A DNA stretch of 13,704 nucleotides, taken from the NCBI GenBank assembly GCA_964394905.1, contig CAYMZF010000016.1, positions 1 through 13,704 of the forward strand, written 5' to 3'. Each line of letters begins with the position of its first letter. Within the stretch, counting starts at the first letter, position 1. Origin of the DNA: GCA-002840305 sp964394905 (GTDB taxonomy: Bacteria; Patescibacteriota; Patescibacteriia; Patescibacteriales; UBA12465). The notes under the pieces were generated by a model. The model did no database searches and was not told the origin of the DNA. It was given only the letters and a program-made list of their open reading frames with translations. The position numbers were made by a program, and so were the translations under genes. Positions 1 to 6,545 of the stretch are shown in pieces.

Positions 1-80
1 ATAGCTTAATTGTATAAATTTATTATATCATATTTTTTTTATTTTTTAAACTTTAACTTTAAATAAAAAATTATTATTTT

Positions 81-109
81 AAAAAAAAGATACTAAATAT
101 AGTATCTTT
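81..109 (-). terminator. Rho-independent terminator of the orphan gene
   Basis: A perfect 10-bp inverted repeat (86-95 and 100-109, arms AAAGATACTA and TAGTATCTTT) encloses a 4-nt loop. Read on the minus strand it is followed by an uninterrupted run of eight T (positions 88 to 81, of which the last three pair in the stem). It lies 13 nt past the stop codon of the unrecognised gene that ends at 123, so it most likely terminates that gene. On the plus strand there is no T-run after the hairpin, so it should work in one direction only. Confidence 0.75.
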
Positions 110-121
110 AAATATGGTCCG
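109..121. repeat. 13-bp direct repeat, distal copy
   Basis: TAAATATGGTCCG at 109-121 is identical to 852-864, where it covers 7 nt of upstream sequence plus the first 6 nt of the tRNA-Cys gene. The two copies are in the same orientation and enclose the orphan gene with its promoter. The GGTCCG half is unlikely to recur by chance in such AT-rich DNA. It may be a duplicated integration target or an unrelated coincidence. Confidence 0.6.
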
Positions 122-122
122 C

Positions 123-734
123 TTATTGTTTGATTCTAGCGCCATTAGTAGGATGACAATAGCTAAAATTAACAACATTAATTATAATTGATTTAGTTTC
201 TTTATCATAACAAGCTGTTAAAAATAATAACTTATTATTTATTAAACTAACTGGCTTAAGAAAAGTCGAATTTTTTTCATCTAAAAAGCTTTTATTATAA
301 TAATAATGAAAGCTTTGTAATAAAAGATATTCTTTTAAGCTAATAATTTTATTAACTTCATCTCCTATTTCTATAATAGGATCACCTAAAAAACTAGAGG
401 TTTCAAATTCTTTTTTAAAATAAGAAACTGAGATTTGAGATTCATTATTAGCGGAATCTTTAAATAAAAAATCACAATCTCTTATATCTAAATTAATTGG
501 TAATGTAGAATAAATCCTTTTTATTTTACTTAACGACAACCTATTAGTATCAAAAACCGGGTAATAATTATTAAATTTAGGGTTAAATTTAATATTTGAA
601 AAATCTAAATTGGAAATATAAAACATATCCCAATAAAATTTTTTCCACTTTTTTTTAATTTTTAAAAATTCTTCAATAGCTCTGCCATTTTTTGACAAGA
701 TTAGTCCTTCACCGGAAATTAAATTTTCAATCAT
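123..734 (-). CDS. Unrecognised 203-residue protein (hypothetical)
   Basis: I do not recognise this protein. It runs from an ATG at 734 to TAA at 123 and is rich in Lys, Asn, Ile, Phe and Tyr, with no evident signal peptide, membrane segment, repeat or catalytic signature. Visible features are a basic-aromatic stretch at residues 25-40 (IKKKWKKFYW), three cysteines (C87, C175, C193) and a polar C-terminus ending TNGARIKQ. It is probably a soluble cytosolic protein. It is a single-gene transcription unit: a TTGACA-N17-TATATT promoter lies just upstream and a strong hairpin terminator just downstream, which argues that it is a real expressed gene. It is not co-directional with the tRNA beside it, and a 13-bp direct repeat brackets the locus. 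Base composition resembles that of its neighbours. No ribosome binding site is visible before the ATG, as for every gene here. Confidence 0.75.
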   Translation of the reverse strand: MIENLISGEGLILSKNGRAIEEFLKIKKKWKKFYWDMFYISNLDFSNIKFNPKFNNYYPVFDTNRLSLSKIKRIYSTLPINLDIRDCDFLFKDSANNESQISVSYFKKEFETSSFLGDPIIEIGDEVNKIISLKEYLLLQSFHYYYNKSFLDEKNSTFLKPVSLINNKLLFLTACYDKETKSIIINVVNFSYCHPTNGARIKQ

Positions 735-782
735 TTTTTTTATTATTTAGTTTATACTTGTAAATGTTCTAATTAATAACTA

Positions 783-811
783 AATATATAATTTTTAAAC
801 TTGGTTGTCAA
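783..811 (-). promoter_or_regulatory. Promoter of the orphan gene
   Basis: On the minus strand a perfect -35 hexamer TTGACA (811-806) is followed after exactly 17 nt by TATATT (788-783), a 5/6 match to the -10 consensus. Transcription would start near 776, giving a leader of about 42 nt before the ATG at 734. It lies back-to-back with the start of the tRNA-Cys gene. Confidence 0.65.
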
Positions 812-851
812 TATAGCTTTTTTAAAAAATATATATTATTATATGTTTATA

Positions 852-864
852 TAAATATGGTCCG
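852..864. repeat. 13-bp direct repeat, copy at the tRNA-Cys 5' end
   Basis: TAAATATGGTCCG here spans the last 7 nt before the tRNA and the first 6 nt of its acceptor stem. It is identical to 109-121. See the distal copy for the meaning of the pair. Confidence 0.6.
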
Positions 865-932
865 ATGGTGAAGCGGTCTAACACTACAGTTTGCAAAACT
901 GCTATTCGTGGGTTCGAATCCCACTCGGACCT
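859..932 (+). tRNA. tRNA-Cys (anticodon GCA)
   Basis: A complete cloverleaf is visible. The 7-bp acceptor stem pairs GGTCCGA (859-865) with TCGGACC (925-931). The D arm has a short GTG/CAC stem (868-870, 882-884). The anticodon loop is TTGCAAA (891-897) with GCA at 893-895, on a stem of 886-890 with 898-902 in which the outermost pair is an A-C mismatch. The T arm is GTGGG-TTCGAAT-CCCAC (908-924). The discriminator base is U (932), a known identity element of tRNA-Cys. CCA is not encoded, so a CCA-adding enzyme is required. The gene is the only plus-strand gene in the window and converges on atpC. A bidirectional terminator follows at once. A plus-strand promoter is not clear: TATTAT at 834-839 is a possible -10 but lacks a good -35. 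Confidence 0.95.
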
Positions 933-933
933 C

Positions 934-970
934 AAAAAAAGAAGTTAATTTTAATTAACTTCTTTTTTTT
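934..970. terminator. Bidirectional terminator between tRNA-Cys and atpC
   Basis: A perfect inverted repeat, GAAGTTAATT (941-950) and AATTAACTTC (953-962), is flanked by seven A on the left (934-940) and eight T on the right (963-970). It therefore reads as a hairpin plus T-tract on either strand. On the plus strand it ends the tRNA-Cys transcript two bases after the mature 3' end; on the minus strand it ends the atp operon about 15 nt after the atpC stop codon. Confidence 0.85.
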
Positions 971-984
971 ATATACAACTATAA

Positions 985-1422
985 TTATCTATTTTGTAAA
1001 TTTCTCCAACGTTTAACCGATTTAGTTCTAGCTAATTCTTTTTCAATTTGAGCCGTTATATTGGCAAATTGAGTAGCATCAACATCTCTTAGATCTTTTA
1101 ATGACTCCTCAGCTCTCTTACGAGCTTCTTCAGCTCGCTCCATATCAATTTCTTCGGCTCGTTCGGCCGTATCAGCCAAAACAATAATTTTATTAAGTAA
1201 TACTTCTAAAAAACCGCCGGAAACCGAAATAATTTCTACAGAATTATCAATTTTTTTTATTTCCAGTACTCCCGGTTTTAAAATAGAAACCAAAGGAGAG
1301 TGTTTAGGTAAAATAGTCACCTCGCCTTCAGTGGTTGGAACAGAAACCTGAAGGATAAAATCTTTAAAAACAACTCTTTCCGGTGTAGCTATTTCAAATT
1401 TTATTGTTTTTTCTTCGGTCAT
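985..1422 (-). CDS. atpC: ATP synthase F1, epsilon subunit
   Basis: Epsilon sits on the gamma stalk of F1 and restrains ATP hydrolysis. The 145-residue protein has the usual two domains. The N-terminal beta-sandwich (residues 1-86) carries the family signature GEVTILPKHSPLVSILKPG (33-51) and VSGGFLEV (67-74). The C-terminal helical hairpin spans about 88-145. The first helix holds IDMERA (92-97), which matches the I/L-D-x-x-R-A motif of ATP-binding epsilon subunits such as that of thermophilic Bacillus, and the second helix is rich in Arg (R132, R138, R140). The length is slightly above the usual 130-140. It is the last gene of the atp operon, 11 nt after atpD, and a strong terminator follows. 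The ATP-sensing role is inferred from the motif only. Confidence 0.97.
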   Translation of the reverse strand: MTEEKTIKFEIATPERVVFKDFILQVSVPTTEGEVTILPKHSPLVSILKPGVLEIKKIDNSVEIISVSGGFLEVLLNKIIVLADTAERAEEIDMERAEEARKRAEESLKDLRDVDATQFANITAQIEKELARTKSVKRWRNLQNR

Positions 1423-1433
1423 ATTATTTTATT

Positions 1434-2822
1434 TTATTTAGAAGCTCCAACTTCTTCAATAACTCCTTTCATTAAAAAATCACTTTCACTCTTATCATCG
1501 TGTTTGCCTTCTAAAATTTCTTTAAATCCTCTAACGGTGTCAGCTATTTTTACATATTTACCAGGAGTACCAGTAAAGGTCTCGGCAACACTAAAAGGTT
1601 GTGATAAAAATCTTTGAATTTTACGAGCTCGAGAAACGGTAATTTTATCTTCATCGGATAATTCTTCCATACCTAAAATAGCAATAATATCTTGTAAGTC
1701 TTTATATTTTTGTAAAACTCTTTGAACCCCTAAGGCAACATCATAATGTTCTTGACCGACAATTTTCGGATCCAAAATTATAGAAAAAGAGTCTAAAGGA
1801 TCAACTGCCGGATAAATACCAATTTCCGTTAATGAACGAGAAAGTACCACAGAAGAATCTAAATGACCAAAAGTAGTGGCCGGAGCCGGATCAGTTAAAT
1901 CATCAGCCGGAACGTAAACCGCTTGAATAGAAGTTATTGATCCTTTATTAGTAGAAGCAATTCTTTCTTGAAGTTCTCCCATTTCAGTGGCTAAAGTCGG
2001 TTGATAACCTACCGCACTAGGCATACGACCTAATAAAGTAGATACTTCGGAACCGGCTTGAGTAAAACGAAAAATATTATCAACAAAAAATAACACATCT
2101 TGATTTTGTTCATCTCTAAAATATTCGGCGATTGATAAACCACTTAAAGCAACTCGAGCTCTAGCTCCAGGCGGTTCATTCATTTGTCCAAATACCATAG
2201 CTAATTTATCTAAAATTCCGGCATCTTTCATTTCATTAAATAAATCATTTCCTTCACGAGTTCTTTCTCCGACTCCGGCAAAAACAGAATATCCTCCGTG
2301 AGCTTTAGCGATGTTGTTTATAAACTCCTGAATAATAACAGTTTTACCGACACCGGCCCCTCCAAATAAACCAACCTTTCCTCCTTTAGCAATGGGACAA
2401 ATCAAGTCAATAACTTTAATACCAGTCTCTAAAATTTCAGTTTTAGTGGATTGATCCACAAAATCGGGAGCCGGACGATGAATTTCATATCTCTTAGCAG
2501 TAGTTAATTGCTCTTTGCCGTCAACCGCCTCTCCTAAAACATTTAAAATTCGACCCAAAGTTTCTTTACCGACCGGAACGCTAATTCCATGACCGGTGTT
2601 TTTAACTTCATCGCCTCTTTTTAAACCGTCGGTTGAACCCATAGAAATAGTTCTAACCATATTGGAGCCCAAATGCTGTTGAACTTCTAAGGTTAATTTT
2701 TTACCATTCACCTGAGTCTCTAAAGCGGTATAAATATCCGGCAAACTATCGGCAAAATAAACATCTACCACCGCTCCAATAATTTGTTTTATTATTCCAA
2801 GTTTTTTATCATTTTTTTCCAT
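1434..2822 (-). CDS. atpD: ATP synthase F1, catalytic beta subunit
   Basis: Beta carries the catalytic nucleotide sites of F1 (ADP + Pi to ATP). At 462 residues it is of normal length. Visible motifs are the P-loop GGAGVGKT (154-161), the catalytic glutamate region GVGERTREGNDL (183-194, E186), Walker B DVLFFVDN ending at D248-N249, the MPSAVGYQPTLATEMGELQERI region (267-288), the adenine-pocket GIYPAVDP (335-342), and the lever motif EELSDED (386-392, DELSEED in E. coli). The usually near-invariant DPLDSTSR reads DPLDSFSI (341-348), replacing Thr and Arg by Phe and Ile; the surrounding sequence is intact, so this is not a frameshift. The gene lies 34 nt after atpG and 11 nt before atpC. The ATG follows an A-rich leader without a Shine-Dalgarno sequence. 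Confidence 0.98.
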   Translation of the reverse strand: MEKNDKKLGIIKQIIGAVVDVYFADSLPDIYTALETQVNGKKLTLEVQQHLGSNMVRTISMGSTDGLKRGDEVKNTGHGISVPVGKETLGRILNVLGEAVDGKEQLTTAKRYEIHRPAPDFVDQSTKTEILETGIKVIDLICPIAKGGKVGLFGGAGVGKTVIIQEFINNIAKAHGGYSVFAGVGERTREGNDLFNEMKDAGILDKLAMVFGQMNEPPGARARVALSGLSIAEYFRDEQNQDVLFFVDNIFRFTQAGSEVSTLLGRMPSAVGYQPTLATEMGELQERIASTNKGSITSIQAVYVPADDLTDPAPATTFGHLDSSVVLSRSLTEIGIYPAVDPLDSFSIILDPKIVGQEHYDVALGVQRVLQKYKDLQDIIAILGMEELSDEDKITVSRARKIQRFLSQPFSVAETFTGTPGKYVKIADTVRGFKEILEGKHDDKSESDFLMKGVIEEVGASK

Positions 2823-2856
2823 ATTTTTTTATTTCTTTATATTTAAAATTTAATAA

Positions 2857-3810
2857 TTATTGATTTAAAGCGTTAGCTCCGGCACTAATTTCGGCAATTT
2901 CCGAAGTAATCGCCGCCTGTCGAGCTTTATTATAGAACAAGACAAATTCTTTAACCAAATCTTCCGCCGCTTCAGTAGCTTGATGCATTGAAGCCATTCT
3001 AACACTATGCTCGGAAGCATTTGATTCTAACAGTGCTTGAAATAATTGAACTTCAATTAAACGGGGCAACATTTGATCTAAAACTTTTTTGGCATCAGGT
3101 TCATAAGTAAAAAAATATTTATATTTTTCATCTTTTAAATATTTAGCTTCTTTTTCCGAAATATATTCTCGATTAATTCCAATTTTTTCCGCTTTACCGA
3201 CCACTCCCAAATATTCATCCACCGCATTTATATCAACCGGTAAAATTTGTTTAACGCGAGGAATTTGTTTGGCAGCATTTATGAAATCAGTATAAGCTAC
3301 TAAAATTTTATCATATTTTCCAACTAAAAAATCATTAATTATCATTCGAGCGATAGGCATAACTTCTTTTATTTCGGAAACAAAATCAAGTTTATCAAAT
3401 TCAGCCGACACATTATATTTTAAACGGCTATTAACCGCTAAGCCCTTTTTACCAATTACTATAAAATCAGTATCAAGATCTCCGTGGTTTTTTATAGACT
3501 TAACCGCTTTATTAATAACATTAGTATTAAAACTACCGCACAAACCACGATTAGAAGTAATTAAAACAATAGCCACTTTTTTAGTTTCCGATTTAGCGGT
3601 TAAAAGCGGATGAATATTTTCTTTAGAATCGGCCGAAGCAGCGATATTTAAAACAGTGACCCAAGCTAAATTAGCATAAGTTCTGGTTTTAAGTACGGCT
3701 TCAATTGATTTTCTCATTTTAGCCGCCGAAACCATCTCCATGGCTCGGGTAACTTTTTTTATACTGTTAACCGATTTTATTCGATGTTGTATTTCCTTGG
3801 TTTTAGCCAT
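2857..3810 (-). CDS. atpG: ATP synthase F1, gamma (rotor) subunit
   Basis: Gamma is the rotating shaft linking the c-ring to the alpha3beta3 head. Both conserved coiled-coil ends are present: an N-terminal helix with SVNSIKKVTRAMEMVSAAKMRK (13-34) and a C-terminal helix with ASEHSVRMASMHQATEAAEDL (265-285) and NKARQAAITSEIAEISAGANAL (294-315). The Rossmann-like middle contains TSNRGLCGSFN (85-95). At 317 residues it is longer than the usual 285-290. The excess is at about 193-231, between ILPV and the YEPD segment, which is where chloroplast and cyanobacterial gamma carry their regulatory insertion. No cysteine lies in this insert, so thiol control of the plant type is not expected. The gene is 22 nt after atpA and 34 nt before atpD. 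Confidence 0.97.
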   Translation of the reverse strand: MAKTKEIQHRIKSVNSIKKVTRAMEMVSAAKMRKSIEAVLKTRTYANLAWVTVLNIAASADSKENIHPLLTAKSETKKVAIVLITSNRGLCGSFNTNVINKAVKSIKNHGDLDTDFIVIGKKGLAVNSRLKYNVSAEFDKLDFVSEIKEVMPIARMIINDFLVGKYDKILVAYTDFINAAKQIPRVKQILPVDINAVDEYLGVVGKAEKIGINREYISEKEAKYLKDEKYKYFFTYEPDAKKVLDQMLPRLIEVQLFQALLESNASEHSVRMASMHQATEAAEDLVKEFVLFYNKARQAAITSEIAEISAGANALNQ

Positions 3811-3832
3811 AAGAAAATTTTATTAATCTAAA

Positions 3833-5359
3833 TTATTCTTTTATTAAATAATCTAAAGTATCTTTAAAATCATTTATTGTTTTTTTCATTTTTTCTTCCG
3901 TAGCTTCTTCTAATACTTTTGTCTCTTTGATAGTTTTTAAAACATCGGAAGCACTATCTATTACATAAGAAACTAAACCGGCTTCAAATTCTCTGATCTT
4001 TTTTACTGGAACATTATCCATTAAACCATTAATCAAAGAAAAAAATACTACCACCTGGCAAGCGACATCCATTGGTTCATACTGTCCTTGTTTCAAAATT
4101 TCCATCAAACGTTTTCCTCTCTCTAATTTATTTTTAGTTTCATCGTCTAAATCTGAACCAAATTGAGCAAAAGCGGCCAATTCTCTAAATTGAGCGGCCT
4201 CTAATCTCATTTTACCGGCCACTTTTTTCATCGCCTTAATCTGAGCACTGCTACCGACACGAGACACCGATAAACCGGCATTTATAGCCGGACGATTACC
4301 TTCATAAAATAAATCTGACTCTAAATATATTTGTCCATCAGTAATAGAAATAACATTAGTTGGAATATAGGCTGAAACATCACCGGCTTGAGTTTCAATA
4401 ATAGGTAAAGCGGTAATAGAACCACCACCATATTCAGCGTTTAATTTACAAGCTCTCTCTAATAAACGGGAATGTAAATAAAAAACATCTCCCGGATAAG
4501 CTTCACGTCCCGGCGGTCGTTTTAATAATAAAGAAAGTTCACGATAAGCTACAGCATGTTTGGATAAATCATCATAAACTATTAACACATCTTCTCCTTT
4601 ATCTAAAAAATATTCAGCCATCGCACAACCGGCATAAGGAGCAATATATAATAAGGAAGCGGAATTAGATGCTCCGGCTAAAACTACTGTAGTATAGCTC
4701 ATTGCTCCAGCTTCTTCTAATTTAGCTACAATATTAGCAATTTTAGATTCTTTTTGTCCGATTCCAACATAAATACATTTTATATTTTGACCTTTTTGAT
4801 TAATAATAGTATCAATAGCGATAGCAGTTTTTCCGATTTGACGATCACCAATAATTAATTCTCTTTGTCCGCGACCAACCGGAATCATAGCATCAATCGC
4901 TTTAATACCGGTTTGAAGCGGTTCTTTAACAGAAGCTCTAGTAATAACTCCGGGAGCAATTTTTTCTACCGGATAAAAATCGGTAGTTTCAATTTTACCT
5001 TTGCCGTCCAAAGCTTCGCCTAAAGGATTAACCACTCGGCCGATTAAAGCTTCACCGACCGGAACTTCTAAAATTCTAGTGGTGGAAATAACTTCATCAC
5101 CTTCTTTTATTAAAGTAAAATCTCCTAAAATAATAGCTCCGACCATATTTTCTTCCAAGTTTAAAACTGTACCAACAATTTCTTGTCCACCGGATTTAAA
5201 AATTAAAATTTCACTCATCATCACATCAGCTAAACCGGAAATTAAAGCAATACCATCAGAAACTTTTAAAACTCGTCCAACGGTTTGTTCTTTTATTTCG
5301 TTTTTAAAATCAGTAATTTGTTTTTTAATTTGTTCAATTATAAAATCTTTATTAGGCAT
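3833..5359 (-). CDS. atpA: ATP synthase F1, alpha subunit
   Basis: Alpha carries the non-catalytic nucleotide sites and supplies the arginine finger to the catalytic interface. The 508-residue protein is of family length. The N-terminal helix (about 1-22), which normally binds delta, precedes the beta-barrel (VGRVLKVSDGIALISGL, 27-43). The P-loop is GDRQIGKT (171-178), the Walker B region is DVLIVYDDLSKHA (257-269), and GLSVSRVGSSAQ (362-373) places the arginine finger at R367. The helical C-terminal domain includes LRDL-like segments FRELAAFAQFGSDLD (391-405). It starts 4 nt after the atpH stop codon, so the two are probably translationally coupled, and atpG follows after 22 nt. Nothing is missing among the key residues. 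Confidence 0.98.
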   Translation of the reverse strand: MPNKDFIIEQIKKQITDFKNEIKEQTVGRVLKVSDGIALISGLADVMMSEILIFKSGGQEIVGTVLNLEENMVGAIILGDFTLIKEGDEVISTTRILEVPVGEALIGRVVNPLGEALDGKGKIETTDFYPVEKIAPGVITRASVKEPLQTGIKAIDAMIPVGRGQRELIIGDRQIGKTAIAIDTIINQKGQNIKCIYVGIGQKESKIANIVAKLEEAGAMSYTTVVLAGASNSASLLYIAPYAGCAMAEYFLDKGEDVLIVYDDLSKHAVAYRELSLLLKRPPGREAYPGDVFYLHSRLLERACKLNAEYGGGSITALPIIETQAGDVSAYIPTNVISITDGQIYLESDLFYEGNRPAINAGLSVSRVGSSAQIKAMKKVAGKMRLEAAQFRELAAFAQFGSDLDDETKNKLERGKRLMEILKQGQYEPMDVACQVVVFFSLINGLMDNVPVKKIREFEAGLVSYVIDSASDVLKTIKETKVLEEATEEKMKKTINDFKDTLDYLIKE

Positions 5360-5363
5360 ACGT

Positions 5364-5765
5364 TTATTTATTTATTTTATTTTTTAAATTATTTAAATTG
5401 TTTTTTATACTGCCATCTATAATTTTATCTCCATATCGCAAAATAACACCCCCAATAATATCAGTTCTAATCGTATCAATAAAATTAATTTTAGAAAAAT
5501 TAGTTTTATTTTTTAAATAATCAGAAATAATATTTTTAGTATCATTTTCTAATTTATGGGCACTGGTTAAATTTACCGATAATTCACCATTTTTTTCGTC
5601 CCAAATTTTTGATAATTCTTTAACAATATCATCGATCCTATTATAATCATTATTTTTAATGACAAAATTTGTAAACTTTTTTAGCACCTCTAAAAGATCG
5701 GCTTCATTTTTATCAACCGTTAATTCATACAAGCTTAGAGCATATTGTTTAGACGAAATTTTCAT
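5364..5765 (-). CDS. atpH: ATP synthase F1, delta subunit (short form)
   Basis: Delta (OSCP) joins the top of F1 to the b-subunit peripheral stalk. The start (QYALSLYEL, residues 7-15) and the C-terminal hallmark (DIIGGVILRYGD-KIIDGS, GG at 105-106, IDGS at 116-119, followed by an amphipathic helix) are clear, as is SVNLTSAHKL (63-72). At 133 residues it is about 45 shorter than the usual 175-180. The loss lies in the N-terminal six-helix bundle: after the first helix the sequence passes directly to a segment equivalent to the last helices of that domain. The reading frame is open throughout and the flanks are normal, so this looks like a compact variant and not a broken gene. Its position, 5 nt after atpF and 4 nt before atpA, supports the identity. 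Confidence 0.92.
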   Translation of the reverse strand: MKISSKQYALSLYELTVDKNEADLLEVLKKFTNFVIKNNDYNRIDDIVKELSKIWDEKNGELSVNLTSAHKLENDTKNIISDYLKNKTNFSKINFIDTIRTDIIGGVILRYGDKIIDGSIKNNLNNLKNKINK

Positions 5766-5770
5766 AATAA

Positions 5771-6259
5771 TTATTTGATAATATCAGAAATTATTTTTTT
5801 GTCTTTACTGTCATTAATTTTTTCGTTAATTATTTTTTCTGTAGCCAAAATAACCAAATCTCCCAATTCTTTTTTCAATTCTTTAAAAGAAGCTTCTTTT
5901 TCCGCTTGAATACCAGCTTTTTCCTGTCTCATAATTTCAGCCAATTCTTCTTTAGTTTTAATAATTAATTTCTGACGATTTTCTTCAGCTGTTTTATTGG
6001 CATTTTTTACAATATCTAAAGCATCTTTTTTGGCGGTTGAAAGTATTTCATTTCTTTCTTTTTCGGTCAAACTAAGTTTTTCTTCAATTTCTTTAGCCTC
6101 TTTTAAACTTTTTTCAATAGTCGCGGTTCTTTCTTGCATAATTTTAGCAATCGGTTTAAAAGCAAATTTATACAAAACAAAAAAAATAATACCAAAATTA
6201 ATCGCTTGAGCGATTAATAATTTTAAATCGACATGAAAAGTTGAAATAATTGAATCCAT
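5771..6259 (-). CDS. atpF: ATP synthase Fo, b subunit (peripheral stalk)
   Basis: The b dimer anchors F1 to the membrane through the peripheral stalk. The 162-residue protein has one N-terminal transmembrane helix (about residues 12-32, LKLLIAQAINFGIIFFVLYKF) followed by KPI and a long charged helix (about 38-145) rich in Glu, Lys and Ala with a coiled-coil pattern (RTATIEKSLKEAKEIEEKL). The C-terminal DLVILATEKIINEKI (133-147) matches the delta-binding end of the family. Only one b gene is present; no b' is seen. A large stem-loop separates it from atpE, ending 15 nt before its ATG; atpH follows after 5 nt. Confidence 0.96.
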   Translation of the reverse strand: MDSIISTFHVDLKLLIAQAINFGIIFFVLYKFAFKPIAKIMQERTATIEKSLKEAKEIEEKLSLTEKERNEILSTAKKDALDIVKNANKTAEENRQKLIIKTKEELAEIMRQEKAGIQAEKEASFKELKKELGDLVILATEKIINEKINDSKDKKIISDIIK

Positions 6260-6274
6260 ATAATTTAATTAACT

Positions 6275-6327
6275 AATAATAATCTAGCTCTTGCCCCGAT
6301 AATGGGGCAATCTGTCAGATTATTATT
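6275..6327 (-). promoter_or_regulatory. Intercistronic stem-loop between atpE and atpF
   Basis: A two-part inverted repeat is seen. An outer 11-bp perfect stem pairs 6275-6285 with 6317-6327. After a 5/6-nt internal loop, an inner GC-rich 7-bp stem pairs TTGCCCC (6291-6297) with GGGGCAA (6304-6310) around a 6-nt loop. The atpE stop codon lies in the outer arm, and the hairpin ends 15 nt before the atpF ATG. No U-tract follows on the minus strand, so it is not a standard terminator. By position it could protect or process the upstream atpE message or limit read-through, giving more c subunit than b. Confidence 0.7.
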
Positions 6328-6535
6328 TAATACTGAAAGCAATAACCAAAGCGTAAATAGCTACCGCTTCGGCAAACGCACAAGCCAGTAACATCGGAAC
6401 TAAAATTTTTCCTGAAGCTTCTGGATTTCGTCCGATTGATTCCATAGCTTTAGCACCGATAAAACCAATACCTAAAGCCGGACCGATAGAACCGATACCG
6501 ATAGCTAAAGCTTTAGCTAACATAACATTTTCCAT
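6323..6535 (-). CDS. atpE: ATP synthase Fo, c subunit (c-ring)
   Basis: The c subunit forms the rotating membrane ring and carries the coupling ion. From the ATG at 6535 it has 70 residues, a normal length. A longer reading from a TTG at 6580 adds 15 polar residues unlike the family and begins inside a stem-loop arm, so I prefer the ATG. Helix 1 has the glycine-rich pattern AIGIGSIGPALGIGFIGAKA (11-30), the polar loop is RNPE (36-39), and helix 2 contains the ion-binding carboxylate E56 in AFAEAVAIYALVIA. The Gln of helix 1 and the Ser after the Glu that define Na+-binding rings are Ile23 and Ala57 here, so proton coupling is predicted. Stem-loops lie on both sides of this cistron, which fits the known need for many c copies per enzyme. 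Confidence 0.96.
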   Translation of the reverse strand: MENVMLAKALAIGIGSIGPALGIGFIGAKAMESIGRNPEASGKILVPMLLACAFAEAVAIYALVIAFSIK

Positions 6536-6545
6536 AATTTTTATT

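Noticed and set aside
1..80. Gene end or regulatory site at the left edge
   Set aside because: The stretch is low-complexity AT sequence; no open frame, hairpin or promoter pair stands out.
109..190. A second tRNA on the minus strand ending CGGACCA near 115
   Set aside because: The end looks like an acceptor stem with CCA, but no T-loop (TTCRANY), anticodon arm or matching 5' acceptor strand can be placed upstream; the similarity comes from the 13-bp repeat.
814..839. Plus-strand promoter for tRNA-Cys
   Set aside because: TATTAT at 834-839 is well placed for a -10, but no acceptable -35 lies at 16-18 nt, and the region is rich in AT repeats.
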